Shown here one piece after another: positions 9,278 to 17,719 of a stretch of DNA of 64,000 nucleotides. This stretch comes from Allosediminivita pacifica (GTDB lineage: Bacteria > Pseudomonadota > Alphaproteobacteria > Rhodobacterales > Rhodobacteraceae). The stretch lies in NCBI RefSeq assembly GCF_003054175.1, contig NZ_QBKN01000003.1, positions 124,001-188,000 on the forward strand, given 5' to 3'. The notes below the pieces were generated by a model. That model saw only the letters and a list, made by a program, of their open reading frames with translations, ran no database searches and was not told the origin of the DNA. Both the position numbers and the translations under genes were made by a program. Position 1 is the first letter of the stretch. Every line of letters starts with the position of its first letter.

Positions 9278-10542
9278 CCTGCCGCCACTGCCGTGCCCCG
9301 CTCTATAAGAAGATCCTGGACCTGGGTCATGCCCCGCCATCAAACGCCTACCTCACGCAGGCGGCGCTTGCCGAACCCGAGACCTGGTATCCTCTTCAGC
9401 TGTTTCTCTGCACCGGTTGCGGGTTGGTTCAGACCCGCGATTTCGCGGCTCCCGAAGACATATTCGGATCGGACTACGTCTACTTTTCCTCAGCGTCGGA
9501 ACACTGGCTGGGCCACGCGGCACGCTTCTGTCGTGCCGCGACGGAGCGCCTGGGACTCGACAAGGACAGCCACGTGGTCGAGATCGCATCCAACGACGGG
9601 TACCTGCTGCGCAATTTCGTGCGCGCCGGGATTTCCTGTCTCGGCATCGAGCCGACGGCGAGCACCGCCGAGGCCGCGCGGGCCTGGGACGTTCCGGTGC
9701 GGCAAGCCTTCTTCGGCAAAACGCTGGCCAGCGAACTGCGACAGGACCGTGCCGCGGACCTGTTGATCGGCAACAACGTCCTGGCCCATGTGCCAGACAT
9801 CAACGATTTCGCGGAAGGTCTCGCGACCCTGCTGGCGCCGGAAGGCGCGATCTCGCTCGAGTTTCCGCATCTGCTGAGGCTGGTCGAGGAAGGGCAGTTC
9901 GACACCGTCTATCACGAACACTACTCCTACCTCTCGCTCGGCACCGTCTCGCGGATCCTTGGGGCGGCGGGGCTTCGGGTCTTCGACGTGGAAGAGCTTC
10001 CGACCCACGGGGGAAGCCTGAGGATCTGGGCCTGTCACAAGGCGGCTGCGCAGAAGATGGCTTCGTCCGTCGCGCAGGCTCTCCAGCACGAAGAGGCGTG
10101 CGGCATTACCGAACCCGCCTATTTCGAAGACCTGCAGGCCCGCGCAGATAAAGCGGCCGCGGCACTTCGGAACTTTCTTGCGGACTGCGAACGACACAAT
10201 CAACGGGTCGCGGCCTACGGGGCCGCGGCCAAGGGCACCACCTTGCTGAACTACGCCCGCACCGACGCCCGTCAGATCGCCTATGTCTGCGATGGCGCGC
10301 CTTTCAAGCAGGGACGCTTTCTGCCCGGCTGCCACGTGCCGGTGGTCGGGCCGGAGGTCCTGCGAGGCGATCCGCCCGACAAGCTGCTGATCCTGCCTTG
10401 GAACCTCGTGGACGAAATCGCGCCCGCGCTGCGCTGGCTCGAGAAGGAGCACGGTACGGAACTGATGACCACGCTTCCCGAACCGCGCCCCCTCGCCCAT
10501 GGCGCCGCGGAGATCCCCCACGCGGCCGGAGCCGGCGGATGA
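9265..10542 (+). CDS. Zinc-binding SAM-dependent sugar C-methyltransferase (TylC3/NovU-like)
   Basis: This 425-residue protein has the three-part architecture of NDP-sugar C-methyltransferases. An N-terminal zinc site is formed by CRHC near residue 6 and LCTGCGLVQ near residue 50. A central SAM domain has VVEIASNDGYLLRNF. The C-terminal domain carries YGAAAKGTTLLNY and AYVCDGAPFKQGRFLPG. Characterised relatives methylate C3 or C5 of 4-keto-6-deoxy sugars, giving branched sugars such as mycarose or noviose. The start overlaps the epimerase gene by 13 bp. A branched, C-methylated CDP-deoxyhexose is the predicted product. Confidence 0.9.
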   Translation: MSDMTCRHCRAPLYKKILDLGHAPPSNAYLTQAALAEPETWYPLQLFLCTGCGLVQTRDFAAPEDIFGSDYVYFSSASEHWLGHAARFCRAATERLGLDKDSHVVEIASNDGYLLRNFVRAGISCLGIEPTASTAEAARAWDVPVRQAFFGKTLASELRQDRAADLLIGNNVLAHVPDINDFAEGLATLLAPEGAISLEFPHLLRLVEEGQFDTVYHEHYSYLSLGTVSRILGAAGLRVFDVEELPTHGGSLRIWACHKAAAQKMASSVAQALQHEEACGITEPAYFEDLQARADKAAAALRNFLADCERHNQRVAAYGAAAKGTTLLNYARTDARQIAYVCDGAPFKQGRFLPGCHVPVVGPEVLRGDPPDKLLILPWNLVDEIAPALRWLEKEHGTELMTTLPEPRPLAHGAAEIPHAAGAGG

Positions 10543-11231
10543 CACGTCCGAAGCTCAGCATCTGCATTCCGACTTACAACCGTGCGCCGCTCTTGCGGTC
10601 GTTGCTCCTGCAACTCGTCCAGGATCTGGATCGACTGCCCTTCGCGACCGAGGTCGTGGTTGCCGACAACGCCTCTGAGGACGAGACCCAGTCCGTGTTG
10701 GAAGAGTTCGCATCGCTTCTTCCCCTGAGACACGTGCGGCACGAAACCAATATCGGCGCCGTCGCGAACGTGCAGCACGTGACCAGGATGGCCGAAGGGG
10801 ACTATGCACTCTATCTCGCCGATGACGACAGGCTCGTTCCATCGGGGGTGGTCGCCGCAATCGATCTCCTTGAGGAGCACCCGCAGGCGGCGGCACTTTA
10901 TGCGCCTTGGTCCCTGGTGGATCTTCACGATCGGCGGGACCTCGGACAGTTCTATCAACAGCCGGAAACCGTGACCATCACGCGCGGCGACTATTCCCAT
11001 CTCGCAGAACACGTCGCCGCTCACGGGATCTTCTCGGAGATTTCGATCCTGCGGACCGAGGTAGTCAGCAGGATCAGACCGCTCATGAACGACCTCGCAT
11101 TCTGGGGCTTCACCTTTCCCTGCGAGTATCTTGCCGTCGGCGACCTGATCTATGCGCACAGGCCCTTCTACGCGTCGATCACTCGGCATGATGCCGGGAC
11201 CCAACGCGGGGGCTTACACCGAGCGCGTTGA
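10539..11231 (+). CDS. Family 2 glycosyltransferase, 3'-truncated
   Basis: The N-terminal GT-A fold is clear. LSICIPTYNRAPLL is the nucleotide-binding strand, VVADNASEDET follows, and LADDDR holds the metal-binding acidic triad. The frame ends after 230 residues. Related enzymes run to about 300-330 residues and continue past the segment resembling PFYASITRH. The last eight residues (GGLHRAR region, after about 11,206) look foreign, because from there the DNA is the antisense of flgI. The ATG overlaps the upstream stop as ATGA, so it is the last gene of the rfbFG operon. It was probably cut by the rearrangement that also shortened flgI, and activity is uncertain. Confidence 0.8.
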   Translation: MTRPKLSICIPTYNRAPLLRSLLLQLVQDLDRLPFATEVVVADNASEDETQSVLEEFASLLPLRHVRHETNIGAVANVQHVTRMAEGDYALYLADDDRLVPSGVVAAIDLLEEHPQAAALYAPWSLVDLHDRRDLGQFYQQPETVTITRGDYSHLAEHVAAHGIFSEISILRTEVVSRIRPLMNDLAFWGFTFPCEYLAVGDLIYAHRPFYASITRHDAGTQRGGLHRAR

Positions 11232-12246
11232 GCCCTGCGATGACCTCTGAGAGCGAGGTACCATTTGGTATCTCGGCCAAGCCGATGCCAGGCTCCTCGA
11301 CGATATCGGCACGGGTGCGTGGGACCACCACCGTCTCGCCCTCGGCAAATGGGTTCGGCTGAACAGCGATAGGGGCCTCCTCGATGCGCAGCGTCAGGTT
11401 TCCCTGCGACACCGCGACCCTTGAGATCCGGACATCCTCGCCCATGACAATCGTTCCAGAGCGCTGGTCGACCACGACGCGGGCCCGGCGCTCCGGTTCA
11501 ACCGCGAGGTTCTCGATCCGGTAGATGGCCCTGGCCGGGGAACCAGCACCTGTCTTGTGAAGATCGAGCCGCACGGTTCCTGCATCAAGCATCACGGCCG
11601 CAGTACCGCCCACCGACCTGTTGATTACCTCTTCGATGCGCGCCGCCGTGGTAAAATCCGGTTCTCGAAGAGCGAGCCTCAGACTGGTCATCTGCGTGAA
11701 GTCGAACTCGACCTCGCGCTCGATACGGGCCCCGCCGGGAATAACGCCGGCTGTCGGCACGCCCTGGATCACGCGCGCGGCCTCGCCTTGGGCCTCAGCG
11801 CCGCCTGCGATCACCGTCCCCTGCGCCACCGCGTAGATCTGACCGTCGGCCGCATTGAGCGGTGTCATGATAAGCGTTCCGCCAAGCAAACTGGTCGCAT
11901 CGCCGATCGCCGAGACCGTCACGTCTATCGAACTGCCGGCGCGCGCAAAGGGAGGCAGCCGTCCCGTCACAAAGACCGCGGCCACGTTCCTGGGGCGAAA
12001 TTGCTCGCCGTTCACGTTAACACCCAGCCGCTCCAGCATATTCGCCATGATTTCTTCGGTGAAGGGAGCGTTTCGGAGGCCATCGCCGCTCCCGTTCAGA
12101 CCGACAACGAGTCCGTATCCCACAAGGTCGTTGGACCGCACGCCATCGACCTCGACGAGGTCCTTGATCCTCACCGACTGCGCCTGCACCGCGGCCGCCA
12201 ATGAAATAATGGCCAGCACGCAGGCAAGCAGGTAACGCCAATTCAT
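11179..12246 (-). CDS. flgI: Flagellar P-ring protein FlgI, C-terminally truncated
   Basis: FlgI assembles in the periplasm into the P ring around the rod. A Sec signal peptide covers residues 1-22 (ends VQAQ). The mature start VRIKDLVEVDGVRSNDLVGYGLV and NGSGDGL are FlgI hallmarks. The protein has 355 residues. The family normally ends with a helix of roughly 20 residues after LNALGVSPR (DLIAILQAIK-like); here it is replaced by VGSRHHAE and a stop. The ATG overlaps the flgL stop as TGATG; a TTG one codon upstream is an alternative. The gene is otherwise intact, so the ring may or may not still form. Confidence 0.92.
   Translation of the reverse strand: MNWRYLLACVLAIISLAAAVQAQSVRIKDLVEVDGVRSNDLVGYGLVVGLNGSGDGLRNAPFTEEIMANMLERLGVNVNGEQFRPRNVAAVFVTGRLPPFARAGSSIDVTVSAIGDATSLLGGTLIMTPLNAADGQIYAVAQGTVIAGGAEAQGEAARVIQGVPTAGVIPGGARIEREVEFDFTQMTSLRLALREPDFTTAARIEEVINRSVGGTAAVMLDAGTVRLDLHKTGAGSPARAIYRIENLAVEPERRARVVVDQRSGTIVMGEDVRISRVAVSQGNLTLRIEEAPIAVQPNPFAEGETVVVPRTRADIVEEPGIGLAEIPNGTSLSEVIAGLNALGVSPRVGSRHHAE
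11195..11215. other. Rearrangement junction between glycan operon and flgI
   Basis: Here the plus-strand glycosyltransferase frame and the minus-strand flgI frame meet tail to tail and overlap by 53 bp. The FlgI protein is normal through LNALGVSPR (ending at 11,206), then ends with eight unrelated residues instead of the conserved helix that closes FlgI proteins. The GT2 protein likewise reads normally up to about 11,206. Two genes losing their 3' ends at the same base suggests one recombination event, or an assembly join. No insertion-sequence ends or direct repeats were recognised at the site. Confidence 0.7.
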
Positions 12247-13247
12247 CAAAGGTACCCCGCCAGCGAAAGGCGCTGAGATCGGGCAGTGATGGCGTAAAGG
12301 CTTTCAAGCTGTCCGCGGATACTCTCGTATCGCGAGGCGGTCTCGTATTGATCCGTACCAACCAGGTCGAGCCGGGCGATTTGTGTGGCGGTACGCTCGC
12401 TTTCGTTTCGCGCCCCCGTCTCCTCGATCCGAGCTTCGAGGGAGCCGAGACCCGACCTTAGTTCGGTCACGGTTTCGAGAGCCGACCTGGCCTGCAGTCC
12501 CGCAGTGCGAAGGGCCTCGACTTTCCCGTCGGGGCTGAGGCCGCTACTCGGATCCGCGGCAAGTGCAGCCATTGCGAGTGACTTCATAAGGTCACGAAAT
12601 GCCTGATTGTCGGCCCTGATATCGATGTCGGCGCTCTCACTGTCACTGAGCGGGATAGGTGAAAGACTTTCCGTGGCGCCCTGATAGGTCGAGGTCTCGA
12701 AACCGCCACCGGGCGTGTCGAACCAGGCATCGAGCTGCGCCTGAACTCCGGCCACGGAGGTTTCTCCGCTGACCAGCGGGCGAAGGTCATCGAGCAGGGT
12801 CTCCGCATCCTCCAGAGGCGCGCGATCCGTAGCCGTACCGGAGAACAGAAAACGACCCGCCACAGAGCGGTTGAGACCGCCTACGACACTTTCGAGTGCC
12901 TCGCCGGCATCCTTGGACATGGTGGCGAGAAAGGCTGGCGATGGAGTCAGCTCCGACGACAGAAGGACGTTGGAAAGCTCATCGCTGCGAGATTGGAGCT
13001 GGTCCAAGGTGGTCTGCATGGATTGCGAAAGGATCGTGGCCTCGTTGTTGTTGATCCGGTACGTCTCAAGCCGTTCGATTGACATGTCGATCGACAGAAG
13101 CCCGGCCACGTCGCCCTTGAGATGCGCGGCAGGATCCTTGACGAAACCGGTGGCGATCTCGGTGGCGAGGGTATCCATCTCAGTCTTGAGACGGGTGTGT
13201 TCACTGCGCAGTAGAAGACTGCGTGCCATGTCGCCAATCGGCTGCAT
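12246..13247 (-). CDS. flgL: Flagellar hook-filament junction protein FlgL
   Basis: FlgL (HAP3) joins the hook-associated zone to the filament and resembles flagellin at its ends. The 333-residue protein has a helical N-terminus (residues 1-100, including DVAGLLSIDMSIERLETYRINN) and a helical C-terminus ending ARSQRLSLAGYL, with a GRFLFSGTATDRAP segment between them. These match HAP3 and flagellin-like D0/D1 domains. It lies 12 bp downstream of flgK and overlaps flgI, in the standard flgE-flgK-flgL-flgI order of Rhodobacterales flagellar clusters. Confidence 0.88.
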   Translation of the reverse strand: MQPIGDMARSLLLRSEHTRLKTEMDTLATEIATGFVKDPAAHLKGDVAGLLSIDMSIERLETYRINNNEATILSQSMQTTLDQLQSRSDELSNVLLSSELTPSPAFLATMSKDAGEALESVVGGLNRSVAGRFLFSGTATDRAPLEDAETLLDDLRPLVSGETSVAGVQAQLDAWFDTPGGGFETSTYQGATESLSPIPLSDSESADIDIRADNQAFRDLMKSLAMAALAADPSSGLSPDGKVEALRTAGLQARSALETVTELRSGLGSLEARIEETGARNESERTATQIARLDLVGTDQYETASRYESIRGQLESLYAITARSQRLSLAGYL

Positions 13248-13259
13248 GATAAGACTCCC

Positions 13260-14711
13260 TTAAATACTGAGCAGGCGTTCCATGAGGTCGTCGACGACCG
13301 ACATGACTTGTGCGTTTGCGGCATAATGCTGCTCGATCTCCATGAGACGCTGGAGCTCCTGATCGGTATCGACACCGATGGACAACTCCATCTCGCGCAG
13401 GGCCAGCTGGCTTGCCGCCTGGTAGGTCTGCTCGGAATCCCGACGCACCCTAGCCCCGGCTACATCCGAGACGAAGCTCGAGACGAAATCGGTGTAGCTG
13501 CGCGCGGAGGGGTCGAGTGAGGCGCTGGCCGGGGCTGCCACCTCGGAGAGTGCGCCACTGATGGCGTTCAGCAGATCGGCATCGCCGACCTCGCCCTGAG
13601 ACGTCGCATAGAGCCCATCTCGAAGTCGCCAAGTTCCGCCGCTGCCTGGTGCGACAAGGCTGTTCAGTTCGATCGTCTGCGCAAACCCGACCTCGTCAGC
13701 CGCAGCGAAGGGCGTCCCGGCATTGGTGAATAGCCCAGCGGCAGTAGCACCTATCGTGGCATCGGGCCCACCCTGGCCGAGTCGCTCTGTCAGCTCGCGT
13801 GCGAGACCGTCGAGTTCGGCCTGCCGCGTGACCGCGATTTCGTCACGTATCTCGAACTGTGCCGCAATCGTGCCACCGGCGAAGACACCGGCACCGCTGG
13901 TATCGATTGGTTTGCCGTTTATCGTCATCCCCGAGAGCTGACCGCCGGCCTGCGTCATTTCCGGCCCGATCGCGTTTCTCCCAGAAAAACCAATCTCGGC
14001 CTTGAGGCCGCCATCCAGCAATATGGCTCCACGCTTCGTGAAAAGCGAAACCTCGCCATTGTCGCGCTCGACCATGCGCAACGGGACCATCTCGGAGACG
14101 CCGTCGATGATCCTCTGGCGCTCGTCAAGAAGCGCGGCCGTGTCGCCCTTTCTTGCTTTCGCGCGGACGATTTCCTGGTTGAGTTCGTCGACACGGGTCA
14201 GTGTTTGATTCAGACGGTCCACCTGCAGCCCGATGCTGCGGTCCGCGGCCTGACGCCCAGCCTGGAGCTCGTCGGAAACGTCATTGAATTTGCGCGCAAG
14301 GTTGGCACCCGCATGCGCCACGGATTCGAGACGTTGAGCCGAGGACGGGTTCGCTGCGGCCACGATCAGGGCATTCTCGAACGCGGCAATCCGCATGGGA
14401 AGCGAACCTTGTACGTCCGAGCTTCCCACGGCATCCTCCAGCCCACTGGCAAATGTCTGCAGCGTCGAGGAATTGCCCAGTCGCGCATCAGCCTGGCGGC
14501 GATCCGCGATCACCGCCGGGTCGCTCCGGCGCAGCACGCCATGGATCTCGACCCCCCCGGACGTGCCGATGGAAGAGGGCGTGAGTTCGAGTGAGCGACG
14601 CCCATATCCCTCGGTCGTCGCGTTGGAGATGTTGCTCGCGACCAGGCTTGCGCCGCGCGCGTTTGCGGTCAGACCGCTGAAGGCGTTGTAGAGGGCTCCT
14701 GTCAGGGACAT
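13260..14711 (-). CDS. flgK: Flagellar hook-associated protein 1 FlgK
   Basis: FlgK (HAP1) sits between hook and FlgL. The 483-residue protein starts with MSLTGALYNAFSGLTANARGAS and continues SNISNATTEGYGRRS, the rod/hook N-terminal signature. It ends with EMELSIGVDTDQELQRLMEIEQHYAANAQVM-like helices, which is the Flg_bbr C-terminal signature. An upstream in-frame start exists three codons earlier, but the ATG at 14,711 gives the usual N-terminus. It follows flgE after 30 bp in the same operon. Confidence 0.93.
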   Translation of the reverse strand: MSLTGALYNAFSGLTANARGASLVASNISNATTEGYGRRSLELTPSSIGTSGGVEIHGVLRRSDPAVIADRRQADARLGNSSTLQTFASGLEDAVGSSDVQGSLPMRIAAFENALIVAAANPSSAQRLESVAHAGANLARKFNDVSDELQAGRQAADRSIGLQVDRLNQTLTRVDELNQEIVRAKARKGDTAALLDERQRIIDGVSEMVPLRMVERDNGEVSLFTKRGAILLDGGLKAEIGFSGRNAIGPEMTQAGGQLSGMTINGKPIDTSGAGVFAGGTIAAQFEIRDEIAVTRQAELDGLARELTERLGQGGPDATIGATAAGLFTNAGTPFAAADEVGFAQTIELNSLVAPGSGGTWRLRDGLYATSQGEVGDADLLNAISGALSEVAAPASASLDPSARSYTDFVSSFVSDVAGARVRRDSEQTYQAASQLALREMELSIGVDTDQELQRLMEIEQHYAANAQVMSVVDDLMERLLSI

Positions 14712-14741
14712 GCGCCACACTCCTCACTCATGGGTACCGGG

Positions 14742-16058
14742 TCATCGCTTGATGTTCGTGGTTTCCTGCAGCATCTCGTCGACGGTCTGGATGACCTTGG
14801 CGTTGGACGAGTAGGCGCGCTGGGTCTGGATCATGTTGGTAAGCTCGGCGGCGACCTCCGCGGTCGACCCCTCTCGCGCGAAGCCGATGACTTCGCCCGT
14901 GGGTCCGGTGCCCGCGTCCCAAAGGTAGTACGAGCCGCTATCGAAAGTCGTCATGTATGTCTGTCCGGACATGGTCTTCATGCCATCCGGGTTGGGCATG
15001 GAAGCGATGGGCACCTGGTAGATGGTTCGGGTGACACCCGTGTCAAAAAGCGCATTTACGAAGCCCCGCTCGTCCACTTCGACCGACGTCATGGTGCCGA
15101 CGGGGGTACCGTCCTTGCTGATATTCAGGGGTGCGAAGCTGTCTGCGAGCTGGGTGAGTCCATCGCTGGTCCCCGGGGCCCCGAGATCGATCTCCATCGG
15201 GCCGCCGTTCGTCGTCACGATCAGGGTACCCGTCGTATTGTTGTAGGCACCGCCGGTCACGGGACCGGGCTGGGCTACGCTCTGGATGGAGCCGCCATTC
15301 GCGCTGCCCTGGTTAAAGGTGACGGTATAAACGCCGATGGGATTGCCGGCGGCGGGGGTTGCCGAGTCCGAAATCGTCATCGTCCATTCGTTGGACCGCC
15401 CCGTGGCGGGAACGGTCGGGGTGAAGGTGGTGTCGAGCGTCTCGGAGACGCCAAGGTTGTCGTAGTACTCGACCGAGACGTCGTAGGGAGCCCCCGCGGA
15501 GCCCGCATAGGTATCGGTCGCCGGAAGATTGATCCCGAGACCGACCTCGGACGTAGGTTCGCCGGTCAGGGAGGTCGTGTTGATTTGCACCGGCTCGAGC
15601 GCGGTGGAACTGTCCCTCGGAAAAACGGGGATCGTCCCGTCCGGGTTGGCCGGCCAGCCCATCAGCGTGAGGCCCGATTCGGTGTTGAGATAGCCGTTTG
15701 CGTCCGGCCGGAAGGAGCCGGTCGTGGTCAACAACATCTGCGGATTGGCTATGCCTGCCTTCACCTCGACGGTGCTGGCGACGGGCAGGAAACCGTCGCC
15801 CCGGATGGCCAGGTCCGTGGCATTGCTTGTGCCGACCACGGTGCCATTCTGACTGATGATACGCTGCGTGTCGGCGCGCACACCCCCCGCACTGTAGGTG
15901 CCGCCGCTTTCGCCGATGACCATCGACTGGAAATCGGCTTCGACCCTCTTGTAACCGTAGGTGCTGGAGTTGGCGATGTTGTCGGAGATGGTCGCCAGCC
16001 GCGTCGCGTTGACCGACAGGCCAGCCACACCGGCACTGAACGAGGAGGTGATCGACAT
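14742..16058 (-). CDS. flgE: Flagellar hook protein FlgE
   Basis: FlgE polymerises into the curved hook. The 438-residue protein has the N-terminal SFSAGVAGLSVNATRLATIS and DNIANSSTYGYKR rod/hook signature and a C-terminal TNMIQTQRAYSSNAKVIQT motif. Between them is a Gly/Thr/Ser-rich domain with no cysteines, as is usual for hook proteins. An AGAAAGG sequence upstream of the ATG supports this start over a longer frame. It is the first gene of the flgE-flgK-flgL-flgI operon, 115 bp downstream of motB on the same strand. Confidence 0.94.
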   Translation of the reverse strand: MSITSSFSAGVAGLSVNATRLATISDNIANSSTYGYKRVEADFQSMVIGESGGTYSAGGVRADTQRIISQNGTVVGTSNATDLAIRGDGFLPVASTVEVKAGIANPQMLLTTTGSFRPDANGYLNTESGLTLMGWPANPDGTIPVFPRDSSTALEPVQINTTSLTGEPTSEVGLGINLPATDTYAGSAGAPYDVSVEYYDNLGVSETLDTTFTPTVPATGRSNEWTMTISDSATPAAGNPIGVYTVTFNQGSANGGSIQSVAQPGPVTGGAYNNTTGTLIVTTNGGPMEIDLGAPGTSDGLTQLADSFAPLNISKDGTPVGTMTSVEVDERGFVNALFDTGVTRTIYQVPIASMPNPDGMKTMSGQTYMTTFDSGSYYLWDAGTGPTGEVIGFAREGSTAEVAAELTNMIQTQRAYSSNAKVIQTVDEMLQETTNIKR

Positions 16059-16173
16059 TGACGCGCCTTTCTGGTGTCTCGGAGCAGTTCCCTGGCCTTT
16101 CTTCATAAGGCCGCAGGCTTAATGCCCCGCTAACATCTAAGATTGCGTTGACTTCGATCTCTTCTTCCGGTGC

Positions 16174-17016
16174 TCAGACATCGCGCAGGAAGACCACCTC
16201 CAGACGGTTGTTGCGGAAGTCCATCCGGTTGGGACGTGCCGGCTCCCGGTCTGCGTGTGCGGTGGTACGGCTGATGCGCTGTTCCGGCATGCCGGTCTCG
16301 GTAAGAAGTCGGCGGAACATGTCCGCCCGCGCACCGGAAAGATCCCAGGACGGGTTCTCTCTCAGGACAAGCGGGTAGGAGGCAGTGTGCCCCTCCACCG
16401 CGAGCGGGTTCGTCACCACCGCAGACGCCGTCACGATAAGCCGGGCGAGTTCACGCAGACGGTTGGTCGGCTCCGCCCCGTCGAAGAGCGGTGCCTCGGC
16501 GGTCTCGAACAGTTCGACCACAAGCCCCTCATCCGTCACGCGGGTAACGATGTGCTCCAGCAGCTCGTCGGCGACCATGCTCTCGCCACTGCGCCCCATG
16601 AGAAGCGCCTCGACCGCCTCGAAGACCTCGTCCTCTTGCTCGGTCTGGCCTTCGCTCTCGGCAGGTCCGTCGCTGAACGATCCCCGCGCGGCAGATTGCT
16701 CGGTCGGATTCAGGCTCGTGGCACCAGTGCCCACGCGTGGCAAGGTATTCTCGGAAAAGACGGAATCGCCCCCGAAGGAACCGTCACCGCCACCGGAGAC
16801 TCGATTGATGACAATATTCGGACTAAAGTAGTCCGCGATGCCCTTACGCTGTTTTTCGGTTGTCGCATTCAACAGCCACATCAGGAGGAAGAAGGCCATC
16901 ATCGCGGTAACGAAGTCGGCATACGCCACCTTCCAGGCACCACCATGATGCCCGCCGCCATTTATGACCTTTTTCCGCTTGATGATGACTGGCGCGACAT
17001 TGCTGTCAGACGCCAT
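16174..17016 (-). CDS. motB: Flagellar motor stator protein MotB
   Basis: MotB anchors the proton-driven stator to peptidoglycan. The 280-residue protein has the N-terminal motif AWKVAYADFVTAMMAFFLLMWLL, where the Asp after YA is the conserved proton-carrying residue in the single membrane helix. It then has the plug-like NATTEKQRKGIADYF region. The C-terminal OmpA-like peptidoglycan-binding domain includes VEGHTAS and WDLSGARADMFRRLL. AGGTGG upstream supports the ATG at 17,016. Its partner motA is not in this window. Confidence 0.92.
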   Translation of the reverse strand: MASDSNVAPVIIKRKKVINGGGHHGGAWKVAYADFVTAMMAFFLLMWLLNATTEKQRKGIADYFSPNIVINRVSGGGDGSFGGDSVFSENTLPRVGTGATSLNPTEQSAARGSFSDGPAESEGQTEQEDEVFEAVEALLMGRSGESMVADELLEHIVTRVTDEGLVVELFETAEAPLFDGAEPTNRLRELARLIVTASAVVTNPLAVEGHTASYPLVLRENPSWDLSGARADMFRRLLTETGMPEQRISRTTAHADREPARPNRMDFRNNRLEVVFLRDV

Positions 17017-17083
17017 TTCCACCACCTTTGTTCTCACCCAACGACAGGATGTACTCGCGCAGGTTTACCGCTGGCTTAAGGAT

Positions 17084-17719
17084 TCAAATGTGAGGTTTCC
17101 GCGCCCGGTCACGCAGGGAAACGGATCGCAGGACCGTCGCAAGCATGAGCCGAAGATCGAGGCAGATCGTCCGACGCTCCTGATAGATGAGGTCTAGCCG
17201 CGCCTTGCGGGGAACGCAGCGACGGCAATAGACGGCCTCGGTCTGCTCGGCCGTCCCGCATCCTGCCAGAAGGCGTTCTTCGGTTCTGTGAAAGGCAAGG
17301 GTGGCAAGTCCCGTGATCCCCGGTCGGGATTTCAGGACGTGCGCATAGAGTTCCGGCTCCATCTCGACATAGCGGCGCAGGGGCGGACGCGGACCGACGA
17401 AGCTCAGATCCCCGCGCAGCACATTCCAGAGCTGTGGCAATTCATCCAGACGGTAGCGCCTGAGGATACGCCCGGTGCCCGTGATGCGCGCGGTCTTGTC
17501 ACCGCCGGAAACACCGCGGTCCCACGCATCCGGGCGCATGGTGCGGAATTTCCAAAGTTGGAATGGCCGGGGGCCCGTGGTCATGCGCTCGGAAATGTAG
17601 AGGACAGGGCGACCGTCACGAAGCAGGATGGTCAGCGCGATCGCTGCAATCAGGGGAGCCAGCGCGACCGACAGCAGCAGAGCCGCAACGAGATCCAGGG
17701 CGCGCTTGCCTGCGGTCAC
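17084..17719 (-). CDS. Monotopic phosphoglycosyl transferase (bacterial sugar transferase, PglC/WcaJ type)
   Basis: The enzyme starts glycan assembly by moving a sugar-1-phosphate from a UDP-sugar to undecaprenyl phosphate at the inner membrane. The 211-residue protein has an N-terminal re-entrant membrane helix (RALDLVAALLLSVALAPLIA). FQLWKFRTM and the catalytic Asp-Glu pair in RLDELPQLWNVLRGDLSFVG (followed by PRPP) complete the family signature. Its small size matches PglC-like enzymes rather than the five-helix WbaP/WcaJ form. The GTG start overlaps the downstream end of the epimerase gene (GTGA). It belongs with that gene and with the Wza-like gene. Confidence 0.92.
   Translation of the reverse strand: MTAGKRALDLVAALLLSVALAPLIAAIALTILLRDGRPVLYISERMTTGPRPFQLWKFRTMRPDAWDRGVSGGDKTARITGTGRILRRYRLDELPQLWNVLRGDLSFVGPRPPLRRYVEMEPELYAHVLKSRPGITGLATLAFHRTEERLLAGCGTAEQTEAVYCRRCVPRKARLDLIYQERRTICLDLRLMLATVLRSVSLRDRARKPHI

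Noticed and set aside
14730-16061. 443-codon plus-strand open frame opposite flgE
   Set aside because: FlgE signatures at both ends fix the minus strand as coding.
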